Source: Mixta theicola
GTDB lineage: Bacteria > Pseudomonadota > Gammaproteobacteria > Enterobacterales > Enterobacteriaceae
Length of the DNA: 64,000 nt
Reading direction: 5' to 3'
NCBI RefSeq assembly: GCF_002895925.1
Contig: NZ_NWUO01000001.1
Coordinates: 310,001 to 374,000 of the forward strand
Shown here: positions 54,916-63,951 of the stretch, piece after piece
How positions within the stretch are numbered: the first letter of the stretch is position 1
How the letters are laid out: every line of letters begins with the position of its first letter
Program-made: the position numbers and the translations under genes
Notes under the pieces: generated by a model
Seen by the model: the letters and a program-made list of their open reading frames with translations, nothing else
Databases searched by the model: none
Told to the model about the DNA's origin: nothing

Positions 54916-55841
54916 TACCGCAGCAAATCAGCGTGCTGCTGCAAATGCTGATAAATTAGCTTTATTGCCTGTTTTATATGCGGCGCATCCGCATTTTCCC
55001 GCCGCAGGTAAATGCCGACCATTGCTCTGCTGCTCTCCTGAGATAAAGCCAAAGGCACAATATCATAACGGCTAAAATAGCCTGCCACACAGGCAGGATA
55101 AGGCATAACCGCATCGGAGCTATTAACAATATCGATAGCGGCCAGCATGCAATTGGTGGAATAAATTACCCTTTCCGTTAGATGATATTGGTTACGTTCA
55201 CGTTTTTTCGGTTGCATATCATCAACGATATGCTGATGGCGTACCGCATCCGGGGTCATCATCACATAGGGATAATCGACTAATTTTTCCGGCTCGACCG
55301 GCAGGCTCAGCAAGGGATGACCGGCACGCACAAACAGGCTATTAGCGGTACTGAATAACGGCAAAAAGCTGATACCCGCCTTCGGATTCAGCCCCTGAAT
55401 CTCATGGCCGATAAACAGATCGATGTCGCCGCTTAATAGCAGCTCCATAAGCCACAGATGATTGCCTAAATCTATATGAATATTGGCGGTGGGATAGCGC
55501 TGCCGGTGAACGTCAAAGGTATCCTTAACAAACAGATGCCACCAGGCGTGTCCGGTGCCCATTCTCAGGCTTTGCTCCTGGCGTTCCTTAATAAAAGCGA
55601 TTTTAACCAGCGTATTATCATAAATACGCTGCATCATGCGTCCCTGCTCCAGCAATAACTCACCATACTCCGTCAGCTTTACCCCGGTCGACGTACGATC
55701 GAACAGGGTTACCCCCATGTTTTCTTCCAGTTTTTTCATATTATGGGTCAAAGTCGGCTGGCTCAGACAAAGCTTGTTTGCTGCATGACTCACATTTTTA
55801 AAAGTGGCGACTTCGATGAACTGACGCAGAATCTTATCCAT
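54915..55841 (-). CDS. LysR-type transcriptional regulator (pathway-specific)
   Basis: 308 residues from ATG 55841; an in-frame GTG at 55847 would add two residues, and neither has a clear RBS. N-terminal winged helix-turn-helix VSHAANKLCLSQPTLTHNMK at about residues 19-38 and LFDRTSTGVKLTEYG wing, then a periplasmic-binding-like effector domain. It is divergent from the ABC-importer operon, and operator B lies 20 bp before its start codon, so it probably controls the operon and represses itself. PalR of the E. rhapontici palatinose cluster is a LysR protein in the same position. The inducer is probably an alpha-glucoside, inferred from context. Confidence 0.9.
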   Translation of the reverse strand: MDKILRQFIEVATFKNVSHAANKLCLSQPTLTHNMKKLEENMGVTLFDRTSTGVKLTEYGELLLEQGRMMQRIYDNTLVKIAFIKERQEQSLRMGTGHAWWHLFVKDTFDVHRQRYPTANIHIDLGNHLWLMELLLSGDIDLFIGHEIQGLNPKAGISFLPLFSTANSLFVRAGHPLLSLPVEPEKLVDYPYVMMTPDAVRHQHIVDDMQPKKRERNQYHLTERVIYSTNCMLAAIDIVNSSDAVMPYPACVAGYFSRYDIVPLALSQESSRAMVGIYLRRENADAPHIKQAIKLIYQHLQQHADLLR

Positions 55842-55860
55842 GATCACGCTTAAGGTTGTT

Positions 55861-55899
55861 GATATAGATTTTTTCTATATCACAACGAGGAAATATGAT
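55861..55899 (+). promoter_or_regulatory. LysR-type operator B and promoter of ABC/GH13 operon
   Basis: GATATAG-N7-CTATATC at 55861-55881, identical in both arms and spacing to operator A. A -10-like TATGAT lies at 55894-55899 and the -35 position (TTTTCT) is poor, as expected for an activator-dependent promoter. The leader before the binding-protein gene is about 125 nt. Confidence 0.78.
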
Positions 55900-56031
55900 T
55901 TCTGTCATTTGTCACAATTCGTTAACGTCTTTTCTTACCGGAGCGGTTTATCCCAGGCACCGGCACGGTGCATTCGGCGCAGCCGAAAGCCTTTCCTGCA
56001 TACTTTTCTGGACAGAACAGGACGAGGAAAA

Positions 56032-57300
56032 ATGAAAAAACTGACATTGAGTATGATAGCGGCGGTGTTGACCAGCACTTTCACCATGGCGCATGCGGAT
56101 ACGCTGCGCATGGAGTGTCCTTCCACGCCGGGAGGAAAAGAATATTGTAAATATGTTAAAAACCGCTTTGAGGCGGCGCATCCAGGCAACACGCTGCAGT
56201 TTATCGACCTTCCTCCCGCATCCGATGAAAAGCTGGCGCTGCTTCAGCAGCTCTTTGCCTCTAACGATGAAAACGCCGTCGATCTGTTCCAGTCTGATAC
56301 GGTATGGATTGGCCTGCTGGATAAGCACACGCTCGATCTAACCGATCATGTTGCTGATATTAAAAAAGATTTCTTCCCCGGCGCCTGGCAGAACGACATG
56401 GTGAACGGCCGGGTCAAAGCCGTTCCCTCCTACCTTGATGCCGGCGCCCTCTATTATCGCAAGGATCTGCTGGAGAAATACAACGAGAAACCGCCCGCTA
56501 CCTGGGAAGATTTGACGCGGATCGCCACCCGCATTCAGAAAGCTGAGCGCGACGCCGGCCACAGTAATTTCTGGGGACTGATCTTTCAGGGCAAATCCTA
56601 TGAAGGGCTGACCTGTAACGCGCTGGAGTGGATCGATTCTCACAACGGCGGCTCATTTATCGATAGCGACGGCAAGGTGACAATCAATAATCCCCAGGCG
56701 GCCAAAGCGCTGGATATGGCCGCCGCCTGGATCGGCAAAATAGCGCCGCCGGGCGTGCTGGGCTACAAAGAGGAAGAGTCGCGCGCCGTATTCCAGAATG
56801 GCGACGCGCTCTTTATGCGCAACTGGCCCTACGCCTATGTTTTAAGCCAGGGAGATGACAGTGCGCTTAAGGGCAAAGTCGGTGTGATGTCGCTGCCTAA
56901 AGGAGAAGGCGGAAAATCGGTAAGCGCGCTGGGCGGCTGGCAGTGGTCGATCAATGCGGCAACCAAACATCCTGAAACGGCGATTGCGCTGTTAAGAATG
57001 GTCAGCGATACCGAATCACAAAAAATGGCGCAAAAACTGTTGGGCTATTCGCCAACGCGCGTTGCGCTGTACGACGATAAGGAAGTGCTGGGAAGGGCGC
57101 CTTACCTGGCTGAATTTAAGCAAATCTTTGCTGATGCCGCTCCCCGTCCGGCCACCCAGACCAAAGGGCAATACGCCAGGGTTTCCAACGCCATTTATAA
57201 CGCCACTTTTGATGTGCTGCGCGGCCGTACCGATGGCAAGAAAGCCGTTGCCGCATTACAGCAGCGGCTCAATCGCATCAAAGGTAAACAGTGGCATTAA
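56032..57300 (+). CDS. Sugar ABC transporter periplasmic binding protein (MalE/PalE-like)
   Basis: 422 residues from ATG 56032 (MKKLTLSMIAAVLTST), with GAGGAAA upstream; the open frame reaches back into the LysR region but signal peptide and RBS decide the start. A Sec signal of about 22 residues ends AHA; no lipobox, so a free periplasmic protein. The mature part has the CUT1 binding-protein layout (LLQQLFASNDENAVDLFQSD, VPSYLDAGALYYRKDLLEKY, ALGGWQWSINAATKHPE). Two nearby cysteines (MECPSTPGGKEYC) could form a disulfide. First gene of the importer operon; ligand likely a glucose-fructose disaccharide or other alpha-glucoside, by context. Confidence 0.93.
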   Translation: MKKLTLSMIAAVLTSTFTMAHADTLRMECPSTPGGKEYCKYVKNRFEAAHPGNTLQFIDLPPASDEKLALLQQLFASNDENAVDLFQSDTVWIGLLDKHTLDLTDHVADIKKDFFPGAWQNDMVNGRVKAVPSYLDAGALYYRKDLLEKYNEKPPATWEDLTRIATRIQKAERDAGHSNFWGLIFQGKSYEGLTCNALEWIDSHNGGSFIDSDGKVTINNPQAAKALDMAAAWIGKIAPPGVLGYKEEESRAVFQNGDALFMRNWPYAYVLSQGDDSALKGKVGVMSLPKGEGGKSVSALGGWQWSINAATKHPETAIALLRMVSDTESQKMAQKLLGYSPTRVALYDDKEVLGRAPYLAEFKQIFADAAPRPATQTKGQYARVSNAIYNATFDVLRGRTDGKKAVAALQQRLNRIKGKQWH

Positions 57301-57319
57301 GTTTCGCTTAACCGCCCGG

Positions 57320-57340
57320 CCTGCCCTCAAAGGGGGCAGG
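57320..57340 (+). other. Hairpin between binding-protein and permease genes
   Basis: CCTGCCC (57320-57326) and GGGCAGG (57334-57340), no T run. It stands where enterobacterial malE-malF has a REP element that protects the upstream message, and could keep binding-protein mRNA in excess. Confidence 0.5.
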
Positions 57341-57389
57341 TCCCTGTCTGCAAAGTGTCACTGCTTCGTTAACCGCCTGGAGTTGTATA

Positions 57390-58394
57390 ATGAAACGGTA
57401 TACGCAAACGTTAATCCCTCCCAATGCCGCCGCCGCTGCCGCTCCCCAGGGAGCCGCGCCAGCCCGCAAGAAACTGCGTAAAAAGCTGAACCATCAAAAA
57501 AGGCGTAGCCTTATCGCCTGGTGGCTGGTCACGCCCGCATTAGCGCTGTTGGCGCTGGTGGCGGGCTGGCCGCTGTTGCGCACGCTGTTTTTTAGCTTTA
57601 CCGATGCCAGACTGGATGCCCCGCAGGATTACAGCTTCGTCGGCCTGGATAATTACTTTTCTTCTACCGCCGACGGCAGCTATGGCGTGCTGGCCGATCC
57701 GCTCTGGTGGCATGCGGTAATGAATACCTTCTGGTTCAGCACGGTATCGGTATCGTGTGAGCTGGTGCTGGGAATGCTGCTGGCGCTGTTGATGAATCAG
57801 AAATTTCGTGGTCAGGCGCTGGTTCGCACCGCCGTTCTGGTCCCCTGGGCGATTCCCACCATTGTTACCGCGAAAATGTGGGGCTGGATGTTCCACGATC
57901 AGTACGGCGTGGTTAACGATCTGCTGAATAAGTTCGGCATTATTGATGCCCATCCGGCCTGGCTGGCGGAGCCATCGCTCTCGATGTGGGCGGTGGTCAT
58001 TACCGACGTCTGGAAAACCACGCCGTTTATGGCGCTGATGCTGCTGGCCGCCCTGCAACTGATCCCAGGCGATCTGTATGAGGCCGCACGCGTGGACGGC
58101 GCCAACGCCTGGCAACGCTTCAGGCGCATCACGCTGCCATTAATTATGCCCGCCATGATTGTGGCGCTGATCTTCCGCATCATGGATGCGATGCGGGTTT
58201 TCGACCTGATTTACGTGCTGACCTCCAACAGCGAAGCAACGCAGTCGATGTCCAGCTATGCCCGCGATCAGATCATGAGCTATCAGGAGATGGGAACCGG
58301 CTCCGCCGCCTCGGTACTGGTATTTATGCTCGTGGCCGGAGTTGCCGCCTGCTTCCTCTATGTCTCCCGCCTGAACGATAAAGAGGAAAAATGA
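57390..58394 (+). CDS. Sugar ABC transporter permease, MalF/PalF-like
   Basis: 334 residues. A basic 45-residue cytosolic N-terminus (KKLRKKLNHQKRRS) precedes six membrane helices. EAA loop EAARVDGANAWQRFRRITLP contacts the ATPase. TGGAG lies seven bases before ATG 57390. Its stop overlaps the next start (ATGA). Confidence 0.93.
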   Translation: MKRYTQTLIPPNAAAAAAPQGAAPARKKLRKKLNHQKRRSLIAWWLVTPALALLALVAGWPLLRTLFFSFTDARLDAPQDYSFVGLDNYFSSTADGSYGVLADPLWWHAVMNTFWFSTVSVSCELVLGMLLALLMNQKFRGQALVRTAVLVPWAIPTIVTAKMWGWMFHDQYGVVNDLLNKFGIIDAHPAWLAEPSLSMWAVVITDVWKTTPFMALMLLAALQLIPGDLYEAARVDGANAWQRFRRITLPLIMPAMIVALIFRIMDAMRVFDLIYVLTSNSEATQSMSSYARDQIMSYQEMGTGSAASVLVFMLVAGVAACFLYVSRLNDKEEK

Positions 58395-59239
58395 TGAAAC
58401 TGAGCCATCAACAACGCGTACTGGCCCATAAATCACTGATTTATTTCGGCTCCCTTATCGCCTGCGTCGTTTGTGTTTTTCCTTTTTATTATGCCATTCT
58501 GACCTCGTTGCGTTCGGGCCAGGAGCTGTTTCAGGCGCATTATCTGCCCAGCAGTTTTCACTGGGGCAACTATGTTACGGCGCTGCTGGATAACGGCATC
58601 GCCCGCAGCCTGCTGAACTCGGTGGCGGTAGCGACTATCACCGTGGGCCTCTGTCTGCTGGTGTCAATTACCGCCGCCTTCGCCCTGGCGCGCATCTCTT
58701 TTCGCGGGCGTAAATATCTGCTGTTCACTATTTTATGCGTCTCTATGTTTCCCCAGGTCGCAGTGCTGTCGGGTATGTTTGAACTGGTGCGTTTTCTCGG
58801 CCTGTATGACTCGCTGGGCGCTTTAGTCCTCTCTTACACCACCTTCTCCCTGCCCTTCACTATTTGGGTTTTGACCACCTTTATGAAATCAATCCCGGTA
58901 GAACTGGAAGAGGCCGCCATCGTTGACGGCGCCAGTACCTGGGTAATTATCAGCCGCGTGTTTGCTCCCATTATGGGGCCTTCACTGGTCACTACCGGCC
59001 TGCTGGCCTTTATCGGCGCCTGGAACGAATTTATGTTCGCGCTGACTTTTATCATCAGCAGCGACAAGCGCACCGTACCGGTTGCTATCGGGATGTTTCA
59101 GGGCGCCTCTCAGTATGAGCTTCCCTGGGGCAGCATTATGGCGGCGTCGGTGATAGTCACGCTGCCCATCATTGTAATGGTGCTTATCTTCCAGAAACGC
59201 ATTGTCAGCGGCCTTACCAGCGGTGCGGTAAAAGGATAA
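58391..59239 (+). CDS. Sugar ABC transporter permease, MalG/PalG-like
   Basis: 282 residues, six membrane helices. EAA loop EEAAIVDGASTWVIISRVFA. Starts at ATG 58391 with AAGAGGAAAA upstream, four bases inside the previous gene, so the two permeases are made in equal amounts. Confidence 0.93.
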   Translation: MMKLSHQQRVLAHKSLIYFGSLIACVVCVFPFYYAILTSLRSGQELFQAHYLPSSFHWGNYVTALLDNGIARSLLNSVAVATITVGLCLLVSITAAFALARISFRGRKYLLFTILCVSMFPQVAVLSGMFELVRFLGLYDSLGALVLSYTTFSLPFTIWVLTTFMKSIPVELEEAAIVDGASTWVIISRVFAPIMGPSLVTTGLLAFIGAWNEFMFALTFIISSDKRTVPVAIGMFQGASQYELPWGSIMAASVIVTLPIIVMVLIFQKRIVSGLTSGAVKG

Positions 59240-59332
59240 GCGTTGAGCAACGGCGAAATCCCCCTTCAGACGGGCGCAGCCCGCAAGCGGACCACGCCCT
59301 GCACGGTGAACAAAGAAAACAGGAAGCGATCG

Positions 59333-60448
59333 ATGGCACAGTTAACCCTGGAAAAATTGCAAAAGCGCTACGGCAAATCGGCCGAAGTGATTAAATCGCT
59401 GGATTTACACATCAACAGCGGAGAGTTCGTGGTCATTGTCGGGCCTTCCGGCTGCGGCAAATCGACGCTGCTACGCATGATCGCCGGTCTGGAAGAGATA
59501 AGCAGCGGCGGCATGTATATCAATAACGCTTACGTTAACGATGATACGCCCTCCGAACGCGGCATCGGCATGGTATTCCAGTCTTACGCGCTTTATCCGC
59601 ATATGAGCGTTTACAAAAATATGGCCTTTGCGCTGGAGCTGGCGGGTTATTCGGCTAAAGAGATTGATAGCCGGGTACGCGAAAGCGCGCGGATTTTGCA
59701 GCTGGAACCTTTACTGGATCGACGCCCGAAAGATCTCTCCGGCGGTCAGCGCCAGCGGGTCGCCATTGGCCGGGCGATCGTACGTGAGCCCAAGCTGTTT
59801 TTGTTTGATGAGCCGCTCTCTAACCTTGATGCTTCGCTGCGGGTACAGATGCGCATGGAAATTGCCGCCCTGCATAAGCGGCTTGGCGCAACCATTGTGT
59901 ATGTCACCCACGATCAGGTGGAAGCGATGACGCTGGCCGATCGTATCGTGGTGCTGAACAAAGGCCATATTGAGCAGGTAGGCACGCCGCTGGAGCTTTA
60001 CGATCGTCCGGCCAATGAATTTGTCGCGCAGTTTATCGGCTCGCCGCGCATGAACCTCATCCCAGCCATCCTCAAGCGCAGCGGCGAACAACAGAGCGTG
60101 GTGATGCTCGATAACGGCAAAGAGCTGCTGCTGCCGGTGGCCACGCCGCCTGCGGCCGAAGGCGAAAGCGTTAACCTCGGCATCCGGCCTGAGCATATTC
60201 AGTGGGGCGATCCGCAGCAGTGCGAATATCTGGGCGAGGTCAGGTTTGTCGAGCATATGGGCAATGAAACCTACCTGTATCTGGATAACGGCAACGCCGG
60301 CGACCCCTGGGTGGTGCGCAACGCCGATCGTTCGACGATCGCGACCGGCGAAACGGTCGGCATCCGGCTGCCGGTCGAGTGCTGCTACCTGTTCGATCGC
60401 GAGGGCAAAGCATTTCGTCGCCTGCTCTCTTCTGAACACACCCATTAA
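59333..60448 (+). CDS. Sugar ABC transporter ATPase, MalK/PalK-like
   Basis: 371 residues from ATG 59333 (MAQLTLEKLQKRYGKSAEVI), the length of MalK/UgpC ATPases; a TTG frame begins 90 bp earlier, but the conserved fold starts here and AGGAAGCG precedes it. Walker A GPSGCGKST is residues 37-45, signature [13 protein letters not shown], Walker B LFLFDEPLSNLD, switch VTHDQVEAMT. The C-terminal 130 residues form the OB-type regulatory domain (GIRPEHIQWGD), the site where EIIAGlc-type inducer exclusion acts in MalK. Confidence 0.94.
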   Translation: MAQLTLEKLQKRYGKSAEVIKSLDLHINSGEFVVIVGPSGCGKSTLLRMIAGLEEISSGGMYINNAYVNDDTPSERGIGMVFQSYALYPHMSVYKNMAFALELAGYSAKEIDSRVRESARILQLEPLLDRRPKDLSGGQRQRVAIGRAIVREPKLFLFDEPLSNLDASLRVQMRMEIAALHKRLGATIVYVTHDQVEAMTLADRIVVLNKGHIEQVGTPLELYDRPANEFVAQFIGSPRMNLIPAILKRSGEQQSVVMLDNGKELLLPVATPPAAEGESVNLGIRPEHIQWGDPQQCEYLGEVRFVEHMGNETYLYLDNGNAGDPWVVRNADRSTIATGETVGIRLPVECCYLFDREGKAFRRLLSSEHTH

Positions 60449-60477
60449 ACCTCTTTTTAACGCTAACGGAACTCAAA

Positions 60478-62133
60478 ATGACTTCAGTAACCGAAAAGAA
60501 ATGGTGGCATAACGCCGTGGTTTATCAGATCTACCCACGCAGCTTTATGGATACTAACGGCGACGGCGTTGGTGATTTAGCGGGCATTATCGAAAAACTG
60601 GATTATTTGCAGACGCTGGGAATCAACGTGATCTGGCTTTCCCCGGTGTTCCGCTCGCCGATGGATGATAACGGCTACGATATATCTGACTATCAGGACA
60701 TTGCCGCTGAATTCGGTACGCTGGCCGAAATGGAACAGCTTATTGCCGAAGCGGCCCGGCGCGATATTCGCATCCTGATGGATCTGGTGGTCAACCATAC
60801 CTCGGATGAACATCCGTGGTTTATCGAGGCCAGAAAATCGAAAGATAACCCGTACCGTGATTACTATGTCTGGCGTAGCCCGGCGGCTGACGGCGGTCCG
60901 CCAAACGATTATCGCTCCCATTTCGGCGGCAGCGGCTGGGAATATGATGAGGCCACGCAGGAGTATTATCTGCATCAGTTTACCCGTCGGCAGCCGGATC
61001 TGAACTGGGAAAACCCTAAGGTGCAGCAGGAGGTTCATCAGATGATGAACTGGTGGCTGGATAAGGGGATCGGGGGCTTCCGCATGGATGTTATCGACCT
61101 TATCGGTAAGGAAGTGGATAAACAGATTATGGCCAACGGAGCCAATCTGCATCCGCTACTGCAACAGATGAACCGCGCCACCTTTGGCCAACGCGATGTG
61201 TTGACGGTGGGCGAAACCTGGAGCGCGACGCCGGAAATCGCGCGGCTCTATTCGGACCCGGCACGCGAAGAGCTGTCGATGGTATTCCAGTTTGAACATA
61301 TTATTCAGACCTGGGATGCGAAATTAGGGAAATGGCGCAGCAAACCGTTTGAGCTGCTGACGTTTAAGTCGGTTATCGATAAATGGCAAACCGGGCTGGC
61401 AGAGTGCGGCTGGAATTCGCTGTTCTGGAACAACCACGACCTGCCGCGCGCCGTCTCCAAATTCGGCGATCCCGATCGCTATCGCATCGAATCCGCCAAA
61501 CTGCTGGCAACCGTGCTGCACGGGCTTAAGGGAACGCCCTATATCTATCAGGGCGAAGAGATCGGCATGACTAACGTGCGCTTCGACAACATCGAAGCCT
61601 ATCGCGACGTTGAAAGCCACAACCGCTATCAGGAATTTCTCGCGAGCGGCGTCTCTCACGAGGAGATGATGGCCGGTATTTATGCTAACGGCCGGGATAA
61701 CGCCCGTACGCCTGTGCAGTGGAACGACCAGCCAAATGCGGGCTTTACCCGTGGCGAACCGTGGATTGGCGTTAATGCCAACTATCATGAAATTAACGTA
61801 GCGGCCGCGCTGCACGATCCTGACTCTATTTTTTACCATTATCAACGGCTGATCCAGCTGCGCAAAGAACATGACATCCTGGTGTACGGCGATTATCAAA
61901 TGCTGCTGGCCGATCATCCGCAGCTCTTTGCTTACCAGCGTACCCTGGGCGATCGCTGGCTGCTGGTGATAGGCAATTTCTCTGGCGACCCGCTGGAACT
62001 GGATCTGCCGGAGGGGCTGCAACATCTGTCAGGCGAGTGCCTGAGCGCCAACTATGCGCCACGCGATGGCTGGCAGGAGAAGCTGGCGATGCAACCCTGG
62101 GAAGCGTTTATGCTGATGCTGCGTCGGCCCTGA
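60478..62133 (+). CDS. GH13 alpha-glucosidase 1 (oligo-1,6-glucosidase type)
   Basis: 551 residues, cytosolic (no signal). GH13 TIM barrel: nucleophile Asp204 in GFRMDVIDLI, acid/base Glu246 in TVGETWSATP, transition-state Asp321 in NNHDLPR; region I DLVVNHTSDEH. NTNGDGVGDL binds calcium in this group. Val205 after the nucleophile is the residue found in alpha-1,6-specific members. At the position of the RLDRD motif of sucrose isomerases it reads IIQTWDAKLG, so it should hydrolyse and not isomerise. Likely releases glucose from imported isomaltulose- or isomaltose-like sugars; substrate by inference (compare PalQ/PalZ). Confidence 0.9.
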   Translation: MTSVTEKKWWHNAVVYQIYPRSFMDTNGDGVGDLAGIIEKLDYLQTLGINVIWLSPVFRSPMDDNGYDISDYQDIAAEFGTLAEMEQLIAEAARRDIRILMDLVVNHTSDEHPWFIEARKSKDNPYRDYYVWRSPAADGGPPNDYRSHFGGSGWEYDEATQEYYLHQFTRRQPDLNWENPKVQQEVHQMMNWWLDKGIGGFRMDVIDLIGKEVDKQIMANGANLHPLLQQMNRATFGQRDVLTVGETWSATPEIARLYSDPAREELSMVFQFEHIIQTWDAKLGKWRSKPFELLTFKSVIDKWQTGLAECGWNSLFWNNHDLPRAVSKFGDPDRYRIESAKLLATVLHGLKGTPYIYQGEEIGMTNVRFDNIEAYRDVESHNRYQEFLASGVSHEEMMAGIYANGRDNARTPVQWNDQPNAGFTRGEPWIGVNANYHEINVAAALHDPDSIFYHYQRLIQLRKEHDILVYGDYQMLLADHPQLFAYQRTLGDRWLLVIGNFSGDPLELDLPEGLQHLSGECLSANYAPRDGWQEKLAMQPWEAFMLMLRRP

Positions 62134-62280
62134 GATTGCCGCGCGGAATCATTACAGAAGCTGAACTCAACTTACGGGCTACGCCAGCGTGTCCGTAACT
62201 TTTATACCATTGAGATGCGTTACCGGATCGCCCTGTTACCCGCTATCCGGACCGTCATGCAGTCAGATAAGGAAGAGAAT

Positions 62281-63951
62281 ATGAGTAAAATCACCAACCG
62301 GCAGCGAAAAAACTGGTGGAAAGAGGCCGTGGCCTATCAAATTTACCCACGCAGCTTTATGGACAGCAATGGCGACGGCATCGGCGATCTGAATGGCATT
62401 ACCGGCAAGCTGGATTATCTGCAGGCGTTAGGGATCGATGTTATCTGGATCTGCCCCATGTATAAATCGCCTAACGATGATAACGGCTACGATATTAGCG
62501 ACTATCAGGCGATCATGGCTGAGTTCGGCACGATGGCCGACTTTGACCGCCTGTTACAGGAAGTCCATCTGCGCGGGATGCGCCTGATTATCGACCTGGT
62601 GGTGAATCACACCTCCGATGAACATCCGTGGTTTATTGAATCGCGCTCCGCCAAAGATAACCCTAAACGCGACTGGTATATCTGGCGCGACGGTAAAAAC
62701 GGCGCTGAGCCTAACAACTGGGAAAGCATCTTTAAGGGTTCGGCATGGAAAAAGGATGAGGCGACCGGACAATATTTTTTGCATTTGTTCTCCGCCCGTC
62801 AGCCAGACCTGAACTGGGAAAACCCGCAAATGCGCGCCGCCATTTACGACATGATGCGCTGGTGGCTGGATAAAGGCATAGATGGCTTTCGCATTGACGC
62901 CATCTGCCATATGAAAAAAGAACCGACGCTGGCCGATATGCCTAATCCGCAGGGGCTGCGCTACGTTCCCTCCTTTGAGCGCCATCTTAACTATGATGGC
63001 CTGTTTGATTATGTCGATGAGATCTGTACTCAGGTATTCAGTCATTACGACATCATGACGGTCGGCGAAGTGAACGGCGCATCCGCAGAACAGGCCGAAG
63101 AATGGGTGGGAGAACATCGTGAGCGGCTGAATATGATTTTTCAGTTTGAGCACGTCAGGCTGTGGGAAACCACCAGCGTCGATAAGCTCGATCTCGGCGC
63201 GCTTAAAGCGATTTTTACCCGCTGGCAACACGCCCTGGAAAACCGTGGCTGGAACGCGCTGTATGTGGAAAACCATGATGTGCCGCGCGTTATCTCCAAA
63301 TGGGGCGATACCGGACGCTACTGGCGCGAAAGCGCCACCGCCATTGCCGCAATGTACTTTCTGATGCAGGGCACGCCTTTTATCTATCAGGGGCAGGAAA
63401 TCGGCATGACCAATACCCGCTTCGACAACCTTGACGATTTTGACGATGTTTCGGCGCGTAATTACGCCGTTCAGCTACGGCAGCAGGGAATGGAAGAGGC
63501 GGAGATCCTCTCTTTTCTGAGCAGCATCGGCCGGGACAATTCGCGCACGCCAATGCAGTGGGATGCCGGACAGCATGCCGGTTTCAGCAACGCGACGCCG
63601 TGGCTGAAAGTGAACCCTAACTATGAACGCATCAACGTAGCACGCCAGCAGCAGGAGCCAGATTCGGTACTGAACTTTTACCGCGCGCTTATCCGCCTGC
63701 GCAAAAGTGAACCGACATTGGTCTATGGCCGCTATCAGCTGCTGATGGCGGCGCATCCGCAAATCTATGCCTATACCCGCACGCTGGATGAGGATCGGCT
63801 GCTGGTAGTATGCAACCTGAGCGGCGAAGATGCGGAGTGTGACGCACAGGAGATGCCGTCGAACGGGCCGGCGCCGTTGCTGGCGAACTACCCTTCTGCT
63901 GCGGATCCTCTCCGCTTACGGCCCTGGGAGGCGCGGGTATACCGCTTTTAA
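62281..63951 (+). CDS. GH13 alpha-glucosidase 2
   Basis: 556 residues from ATG 62281 (MSKITNRQRKNWWKEAVAYQ), with AAGGAAGAG upstream; the longer frame is not needed. Triad Asp206 (GFRIDAICHM), Glu263 (VGEVNGAS), Asp333 (ENHDVPR). Calcium-loop-like NSNGDGIGDLNG. Ala207 replaces the Val of the first enzyme, which in this family goes with linkages other than alpha-1,6; the acid/base and third-acid surroundings also differ. It lacks RLDRD (HVRLWETTSV instead). A paralogue of gene 1 with a probably different disaccharide preference. The 147-bp gap before it may hold an extra promoter. Confidence 0.9.
   Translation: MSKITNRQRKNWWKEAVAYQIYPRSFMDSNGDGIGDLNGITGKLDYLQALGIDVIWICPMYKSPNDDNGYDISDYQAIMAEFGTMADFDRLLQEVHLRGMRLIIDLVVNHTSDEHPWFIESRSAKDNPKRDWYIWRDGKNGAEPNNWESIFKGSAWKKDEATGQYFLHLFSARQPDLNWENPQMRAAIYDMMRWWLDKGIDGFRIDAICHMKKEPTLADMPNPQGLRYVPSFERHLNYDGLFDYVDEICTQVFSHYDIMTVGEVNGASAEQAEEWVGEHRERLNMIFQFEHVRLWETTSVDKLDLGALKAIFTRWQHALENRGWNALYVENHDVPRVISKWGDTGRYWRESATAIAAMYFLMQGTPFIYQGQEIGMTNTRFDNLDDFDDVSARNYAVQLRQQGMEEAEILSFLSSIGRDNSRTPMQWDAGQHAGFSNATPWLKVNPNYERINVARQQQEPDSVLNFYRALIRLRKSEPTLVYGRYQLLMAAHPQIYAYTRTLDEDRLLVVCNLSGEDAECDAQEMPSNGPAPLLANYPSAADPLRLRPWEARVYRF

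Noticed and set aside
60478-63951. The two GH13 genes as sucrose isomerases
   Set aside because: Neither has the RLDRD isomerisation motif nor a signal peptide, which known isomaltulose synthases have.
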